Notes under the pieces: generated by a model
The model's database searches: none
Seen by the model: the letters and a program-made list of their open reading frames with translations, nothing else
What the model was told of the DNA's origin: nothing
Assembly (NCBI GenBank): GCA_049600855.1
Contig: JBMYQA010000237.1
Location: forward strand, 1 to 9,875
Source of the DNA: JBMYQA01 sp049600855
GTDB taxonomy: Bacteria > Bacteroidota > Bacteroidia > Cytophagales > Flammeovirgaceae
DNA: 9,875 nucleotides
Direction: 5' to 3'
Program-made: the position numbers and the translations under genes
Shown here: positions 5,655 to 9,875 of the stretch, piece after piece
Layout of the letters: the number at the start of each line of letters is the position of its first letter
How positions within the stretch are numbered: the first letter of the stretch is position 1

Positions 5655-7564
5655 TGATGCTAAATACAAAAATACCAGAAGGACCACTTGAGGAGAAGTG
5701 GCAAAAATATCAGGCCCAAAGCAAACTGATCAATCCGGCCAATAAGAAAAAGATGCACGTGATTGTGGTAGGTTCAGGATTGGCAGGAGCAGGAGCAGCA
5801 GCCACATTGGCAGAATTGGGTTATGAAGTTCGTTGTTTTTGTTACCAAGATTCCGCTCGAAGGGCACATTCGGTTGCCGCACAAGGAGGAATCAATGCAG
5901 CAAAAAACTACCAGCACGATGGCGATAGTGTGTGGCGCATGTTTTATGATACATTAAAAGGAGGCGATTTTCGCTCCCGTGAGGCCAATACGTACCGACT
6001 GGCAGAGCTTTCTGCTCCCCTCATCGATCATTTTACGCAACAAGGCGTACCTTTTGCCCGCGAATATGGTGGTGTACTGATCAATCGCAGCTTTGGAGGG
6101 GTGCAAGTACAGCGCACCTTTTATGCGCGTGGACAAACTGGACAGCAATTACTACTAGCCGCTTATTCGCAGCTTTACAAAATGATACGCGCCAAGAAGG
6201 TGCAGATGTTTACTCGACATGAAATGCTCGATTTGGTCGTGATTGATGGCAAAGCCAGAGGCATCATTGCTCGTGACTTAGTTAGTGGAAAACTGAAACG
6301 ATTTGTTGCTGATGCTGTGGTGCTCGCAACAGGTGGCTATTCGCGAGTATTTCGTTTATCTACCTTGGCCATTGGCTGTAATGGCAGTGCCATTTGGAAG
6401 GCACACAAGCGCGGAGCTTTCTTTGCCGCACCCAGTTTCACACAGATTCATCCTACTGCTCTTCCTCAATCCAGCGAAGCGCAATCGAAACTGACCTTGA
6501 TGTCCGAATCTTTACGTAATGATGGACGGATTTGGGTTCCGTTAAAGGCCGATGATACGCGCCCTGCCAATGAAATTCCCGAAGAAGAACGAGATTACTA
6601 CTTGGAACGCCGCTACCCGAGCTTTGGTAATTTGGCCCCAAGAGACATCGCTTCGCGGGCGGCAAAAGAACGAATTGATGCTGGCTTTGGGGTTGGACCA
6701 CTGAAAAATGCCGTTTACTTGGATTTCAAGCATGCCATCGAACGATTGGGCATAGAAACCATTCGCGATCGTTATGGCAACTTGTTTAACATGTACAAAA
6801 AAATTACAGGAGTTGATGCGTACCAAGAACCCATGAAAATCTCGCCTGCTGCCCATTTTTCTATGGGCGGCTTATGGGTAGACTACGAGTTAATGACCAC
6901 GATCCCTGGATTGTATGCCATTGGAGAATGTAATTTCTCCGATCATGGAGCGAATCGTCTTGGGGCAAATTCACTGTTGCAAGCGAGTGTCGATGGGTAT
7001 TTTATTTTGCCCAATACGATCAACAATTACTTAGTAAATGAATTACACAGTGAATCCATCTCTACAGCTCATCCTCAATTTGAAGCGGTGGAAAATGAAG
7101 TGCGTCAGCATATTGACCGTATTCTTCAGGTAAAAGGTAAAAAAACGGTTGATCATTTTCACCGCGAATTGGGTAAAGTGATGTGGCAGGAATGCGCGAT
7201 GAGTAGAAATAAAAAAGGATTAGAAAATGCGATAAGGCATATCCAAAGTATTCGAGAGGCTTTTTGGACTGAAGTGAAAGTTACAGGCTCCAGTGCTGGT
7301 GTGAATACGGAGTTGGAAAAAGCATTGCGATTGGCAGATTTCATTGAATTGGGATTGTTGATGTGTACCGATGCGCTACAGCGTGAAGAATCCTGTGGGG
7401 CACACTTCCGCGAAGAACATCAAACTGATGAGGGAGAGGCATTACGCAGGGATGAAGCTTATGCGTATGTATCCGCTTGGGAATATCAGCAAGGGGATTT
7501 TAAGTTACATCGGGAGGAACTCGATTTCGAATTTGTAAAACCAACAGTTAGAAGTTATAAATAA
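5654..7564 (+). CDS. sdhA: Succinate dehydrogenase flavoprotein subunit
   Basis: This catalytic subunit oxidises succinate to fumarate at a covalently bound FAD on the inner face of the membrane. Over 636 residues it shows: the dinucleotide-binding loop VVGSGLAGAG (38-47); the FAD-attachment segment RRAHSVAAQGGINAA (69-83), with H72 the expected covalent histidine; QIHPT (264-268) and SESLRNDGR (284-292) of the active site; APRDIASR (328-335), with R330 the likely proton-transfer arginine; HFSMGG (401-406); GECNFSDHGANRLGANSLL (424-442), with the substrate-binding R435; and the C-terminal helical domain. About 34 residues precede the Rossmann fold. Length and motifs fit the fumarate-reductase-like SdhA of Bacteroidota. 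An ATG at 5657, one codon on, is an equal choice. Nothing is truncated. Confidence 0.97.
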   Translation: MMLNTKIPEGPLEEKWQKYQAQSKLINPANKKKMHVIVVGSGLAGAGAAATLAELGYEVRCFCYQDSARRAHSVAAQGGINAAKNYQHDGDSVWRMFYDTLKGGDFRSREANTYRLAELSAPLIDHFTQQGVPFAREYGGVLINRSFGGVQVQRTFYARGQTGQQLLLAAYSQLYKMIRAKKVQMFTRHEMLDLVVIDGKARGIIARDLVSGKLKRFVADAVVLATGGYSRVFRLSTLAIGCNGSAIWKAHKRGAFFAAPSFTQIHPTALPQSSEAQSKLTLMSESLRNDGRIWVPLKADDTRPANEIPEEERDYYLERRYPSFGNLAPRDIASRAAKERIDAGFGVGPLKNAVYLDFKHAIERLGIETIRDRYGNLFNMYKKITGVDAYQEPMKISPAAHFSMGGLWVDYELMTTIPGLYAIGECNFSDHGANRLGANSLLQASVDGYFILPNTINNYLVNELHSESISTAHPQFEAVENEVRQHIDRILQVKGKKTVDHFHRELGKVMWQECAMSRNKKGLENAIRHIQSIREAFWTEVKVTGSSAGVNTELEKALRLADFIELGLLMCTDALQREESCGAHFREEHQTDEGEALRRDEAYAYVSAWEYQQGDFKLHREELDFEFVKPTVRSYK

Positions 7565-7572
7565 GCATACTT

Positions 7573-8316
7573 ATGAAAGTTACGTTTCGCATTTGGAGGC
7601 AAGAAGGACCCAAAGCTACAGGTGCATTTAAAGCATATGAAGTAGATGGGCTAAATGAAGATATGTCGTTTCTGGAAGCGCTGGATCACCTCAACGAGTT
7701 GTTGGTTTTACGTGATGAAGAAGTTATTGCGTATGAATACGATTGCCGAGAAGGCATTTGTGGCCAATGTGGTGTGTTTATTAACGGTCGGGCTCACGGG
7801 CCTCATCGCAATATGACCACTTGTCAGCTACACATGCGGAGCTTTCAAGATGGCGATGTAATTACCGTAGAGCCTTGGCGAGCAAATGCCTTTCCTGTAA
7901 TTAAAGACCTCATGGTAGATCGCACTGCTTTTGACCGAATTATTGAGCAAGGCGCATACATTACTGCCAAAACGGGCACGGCTCCAGAAGCCAACGCCAT
8001 ACTGATTGGGAAAGAGGTGGTAGATAAGGCGATGGATGCAGCTGCTTGCATCGGTTGTGGCGCTTGTGTTGCGGCTTGTAAAAACTCATCTGCAGCATTA
8101 TTTACTTCTGCCAAAATCAATCACCTCAACTCCTTACCACAAGGTAAACCAGAAGCCCATAAGCGGGTATTGGACATGACCCAACAAATGGAGCAGGAAG
8201 GATTTGGGCATTGCTCGTTTACGGGAGCTTGTGAAGTAGAATGCCCAGAGGGAATTTCCATCGTAAATATTGCCGAAATGAACAACCGAATGATGCTTGC
8301 ACGGTTTTTCGGGTAG
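7573..8316 (+). CDS. sdhB: Succinate dehydrogenase iron-sulfur subunit
   Basis: This subunit wires FAD in SdhA to the heme and quinone sites of SdhC through three clusters. Of its 247 residues, C58, C63, C66 and C84 (CREGICGQCG ... TTC) form the N-terminal [2Fe-2S] site. C159, C162, C165 and C224 (CIGCGAC ... ECPEG) form the [4Fe-4S] site. C169, C214 and C220 (AACKN ... HCSFTGAC) form the [3Fe-4S] site. C169 is followed by Lys rather than the Pro found in the E. coli protein, as in many single-anchor enzymes. ATG 7573 is 8 bases after the sdhA stop, completing the sdhCAB operon; no Shine-Dalgarno site is seen. All ligands are present, so the protein should be functional. Confidence 0.97.
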   Translation: MKVTFRIWRQEGPKATGAFKAYEVDGLNEDMSFLEALDHLNELLVLRDEEVIAYEYDCREGICGQCGVFINGRAHGPHRNMTTCQLHMRSFQDGDVITVEPWRANAFPVIKDLMVDRTAFDRIIEQGAYITAKTGTAPEANAILIGKEVVDKAMDAAACIGCGACVAACKNSSAALFTSAKINHLNSLPQGKPEAHKRVLDMTQQMEQEGFGHCSFTGACEVECPEGISIVNIAEMNNRMMLARFFG

Positions 8317-8325
8317 AACATGGAA

Positions 8326-8341
8326 CGAGCGTTTACGCTCG
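8326..8341. terminator. Hairpin between converging sdhB and csaA
   Basis: A perfect 6-base-pair GC-rich stem, CGAGCG (8326-8331) with CGCTCG (8336-8341), encloses a TTTA loop, 9 bases after the sdhB stop and 8 bases after the csaA stop on the other strand. There is no T-run on either side, so it is a possible bidirectional end structure rather than a textbook terminator. Confidence 0.45.
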
Positions 8342-8349
8342 CTTGGTGC

Positions 8350-8688
8350 TTAACTTACTCTTAAGCCATTTTTGACTTTTCGTTCGGGCTGTAGCAAGGT
8401 TACTGTGCCGTCAGCTTCAACCGTGCCCATTACGAGGCATTCACTCATGATATTGGCAATTTGTTTGGGAGGAAAGTTCGTAACGGCAATCACTTGCTGC
8501 CCAATCAATGCTTCTGGTTGATACAATTTGGTGATTTGAGCCGAGGATTTCCGAATCCCAAATTCACCAAAATCTACCAGAAGTTTGTAAGCAGGTTTTC
8601 TGGCTTCCTCAAATACTTCCGCTTGCAGAATGGTCCCTGCACGCATTTCCACTTTCATGAAGGTTTCCCAAGTCAATTGATTTTCCAT
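8350..8688 (-). CDS. csaA: CsaA-like tRNA-binding domain chaperone
   Basis: CsaA is a small dimeric OB-fold protein of the cytoplasm that binds tRNA-like RNA and has been described as an export-related chaperone in Bacillus. The 112-residue length is normal for the family. The diagnostic blocks are all visible: MKVEMRAGTI (11-20), EARKPAYKLLVDFG (28-41), IRKSSAQITKLY (45-56), VTNFPPKQIANIMSE (69-83) and the C-terminal VKNGLRVS. It relates to the C-terminal domain of methionyl-tRNA synthetase but stands alone here, with no synthetase part. It starts 14 bases after the helicase stop in the same direction, so the two may be co-transcribed. No Shine-Dalgarno site is seen. The exact client in this organism is unknown. 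Confidence 0.93.
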   Translation of the reverse strand: MENQLTWETFMKVEMRAGTILQAEVFEEARKPAYKLLVDFGEFGIRKSSAQITKLYQPEALIGQQVIAVTNFPPKQIANIMSECLVMGTVEADGTVTLLQPERKVKNGLRVS

Positions 8689-8702
8689 AGCGGATTTGGA
8701 GG

Positions 8703-9875
8703 TTACAAATTAGGTAATTTAAACTTCATCGTGACTTCTCCCGTTTCTTTATCAACGTTTATGGAGGCTTCTTCTGTACCTAAATCCTTACCTGTAGCCA
8801 TTTTAAATAAACCTGAAAGAAATCCCATTCCTTGATTCATCACTTGTTCTACCTCTTGCAACTGTTGTTGCTTAGGTGTTTTTGCACTACTCGATGTAGA
8901 TTTTTGCTCTTGTTTAACCGCTTCTTTAGGAGCTGATGCTACATTTTCTTGAACTTGATCACCAAGGGGTGCTTCTTCTCCAAATTGAGTGAGTTCTTCT
9001 GCGAGGCTTTCTTCCACTTCAATTTCTTCTGTAGTAGGTTCTTGGAAATCATCAATCATGGTTTCTAGTTGTTGCAAGAATTGTGATCTTCCTTTACCAG
9101 AGAAATCAACAGTATCTGTGAGGCTATCGGTGTCTAATACGCCTTCAAATAAATTTTGCTTGAGCATCAGTCCTGAAGCAATGCGCATTTCTATAGAATC
9201 CTTGGTAATGAAGTTTAAAACCGTGAGCTGCTTACTTCGTTGGCCTACACGATCAATTCGCCCAATGCGTTGATTTTTCTTAGCAGGATTCCAAGGGAGT
9301 TCGAAGTTGATAACCGTATCGGCTACTTGTAGGTTTAATCCTGTTCCACCTGCTTCGGTAGAGATAAATACCTTACAATTCGGATCATTTTCAAATTTCT
9401 CCACCAGTTTTTTGCGGTGTTTTACGGGCACCTTTCCATTTAATTCGGCAAAAGCAATATTATGCTTTTTGAGTAATTGACCAATCAGCATATTCATGCG
9501 CGTCCACTCAGAGAAAATAATGATTTTTCGTGCTGTGTTCCCCAAATCCATTTTCTCGGTTAGAATATGTTCCAGCTCATCTAACTTAGGAGAATGATTG
9601 GTATCGTGATCGATTAAATAGGTAGAATCACACACCATACGCATGTTTGCCATCAGCAACATCAGCTTTTGCATGTCATAAGGAGTAATGAACTTTTTAC
9701 CCACAATTTGGGCAATCCCCCTTGCATAGGCGGCATGATAATCTTGCTGCATGGGGTGCATATTTACAAAAATATCCTGCTGTATGATTTTAGGCAATTG
9801 TTTAATCACATTGCGCTTCTCTCTGCGAAGCAGCATGGGTTTCATGCGTTCATTTAACTCTTGGAGGTTGTAATA
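8703..9875 (-). CDS. SNF2-family DEAD/DEAH-like helicase, C-terminal part, 5' end outside window
   Basis: This is the last 390 or so residues of an ATP-driven nucleic-acid translocase of the SNF2/Rad54 type. The frame is open through the right edge (codons before the ATG at 9845 read YYNLQELNER), so 9845 is not the start. Counting from the Met at 9845, LLRREKRNVIKQLP (5-18) is the conserved SNF2 LRR-x-K stretch at the end of the first lobe. The second RecA-like lobe follows: KIIIFSEWTRM (107-117), FISTEAGGTGLNLQ (160-173, motif V) and QRIGRIDRVGQ (192-202, motif VI with arginine fingers). Residues about 255-335 are an acidic then Gln/Ser/Lys-rich low-complexity linker. The end (about 336-380, MNQGMGFLSGLFKMATGKDL and a short beta-like finish) looks like a small extra domain. 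The motor's ATP-binding lobe, and hence motif I, lies outside the window. Target unknown. Confidence 0.93.
   Translation of the reverse strand, partial: YYNLQELNERMKPMLLRREKRNVIKQLPKIIQQDIFVNMHPMQQDYHAAYARGIAQIVGKKFITPYDMQKLMLLMANMRMVCDSTYLIDHDTNHSPKLDELEHILTEKMDLGNTARKIIIFSEWTRMNMLIGQLLKKHNIAFAELNGKVPVKHRKKLVEKFENDPNCKVFISTEAGGTGLNLQVADTVINFELPWNPAKKNQRIGRIDRVGQRSKQLTVLNFITKDSIEMRIASGLMLKQNLFEGVLDTDSLTDTVDFSGKGRSQFLQQLETMIDDFQEPTTEEIEVEESLAEELTQFGEEAPLGDQVQENVASAPKEAVKQEQKSTSSSAKTPKQQQLQEVEQVMNQGMGFLSGLFKMATGKDLGTEEASINVDKETGEVTMKFKLPNL

Noticed and set aside
6453..6856. Overlapping minus-strand ORFs antisense to sdhA
   Set aside because: sdhA is fully supported by motifs across this stretch; these are shadow frames.
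1..9875. Search for CRISPR repeats, tRNA genes, insertion-sequence ends, phage genes and known defence systems
   Set aside because: No regularly spaced repeats, cloverleaf, transposase motif or defence gene family was seen; the SNF2 helicase alone, next to csaA, is not enough to propose a defence locus.

Overview
The window looks like chromosomal DNA of a Bacteroidota bacterium, probably near the Cytophagales or Flammeovirgaceae, though the genus cannot be told from this stretch. The case rests on several points: moderately AT-rich sequence, almost no Shine-Dalgarno sites before genes, promoter-like sites resembling the Bacteroidota TTG / TAnnTTTG pattern, a succinate dehydrogenase operon ordered sdhC-sdhA-sdhB with a single five-helix cytochrome b subunit, and a DnaK tail ending in an acidic EEV-type sequence.

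Layout. (1) Positions 1-652 hold the 3' third of dnaK, followed by a clear hairpin terminator (673-708). (2) A 1-acyl-glycerol-3-phosphate acyltransferase (plsC family) faces it on the minus strand, 743-1498. Upstream of it lies a 442-base gap with a candidate 41-codon minus-strand gene (1602-1727) and a promoter-like site. (3) An EamA-family drug/metabolite transporter runs forward, 1941-2813. (4) Four small minus-strand genes, transcribed from 4665 down to 2819, encode a GNAT acetyltransferase, a DUF1801 protein, a four-helix membrane protein and a NUDIX hydrolase. The first three are tightly packed (3-base gap, then 4-base overlap). (5) A 311-base divergent gap (4666-4976) holds a 14-base perfect palindrome, a promoter-like site for the next operon and a possible gene remnant. 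(6) The sdhCAB operon, 4977-8316, is complete and its catalytic, heme and iron-sulfur residues are all visible. (7) On the minus strand, csaA (8350-8688) sits 14 bases downstream of an SNF2-family helicase whose N-terminal part lies beyond the right edge.

How the genes work together. Only sdhCAB is a clear functional unit: it is a membrane-bound complex that oxidises succinate and passes electrons to quinone, probably menaquinone. The rest are housekeeping or small accessory genes: protein folding, phospholipid synthesis, transport, acetylation, nucleotide hydrolysis, an RNA-binding chaperone and a nucleic-acid translocase. I see no insertion sequence, phage gene, CRISPR array, tRNA, rRNA or recognisable defence system. 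The items most worth a second look are the small ORF upstream of plsC, the palindrome and remnant upstream of sdhC, the in-frame tandem repeat in the DnaK tail, and the compact four-gene minus-strand cluster. I do not see strong evidence of an undescribed system.
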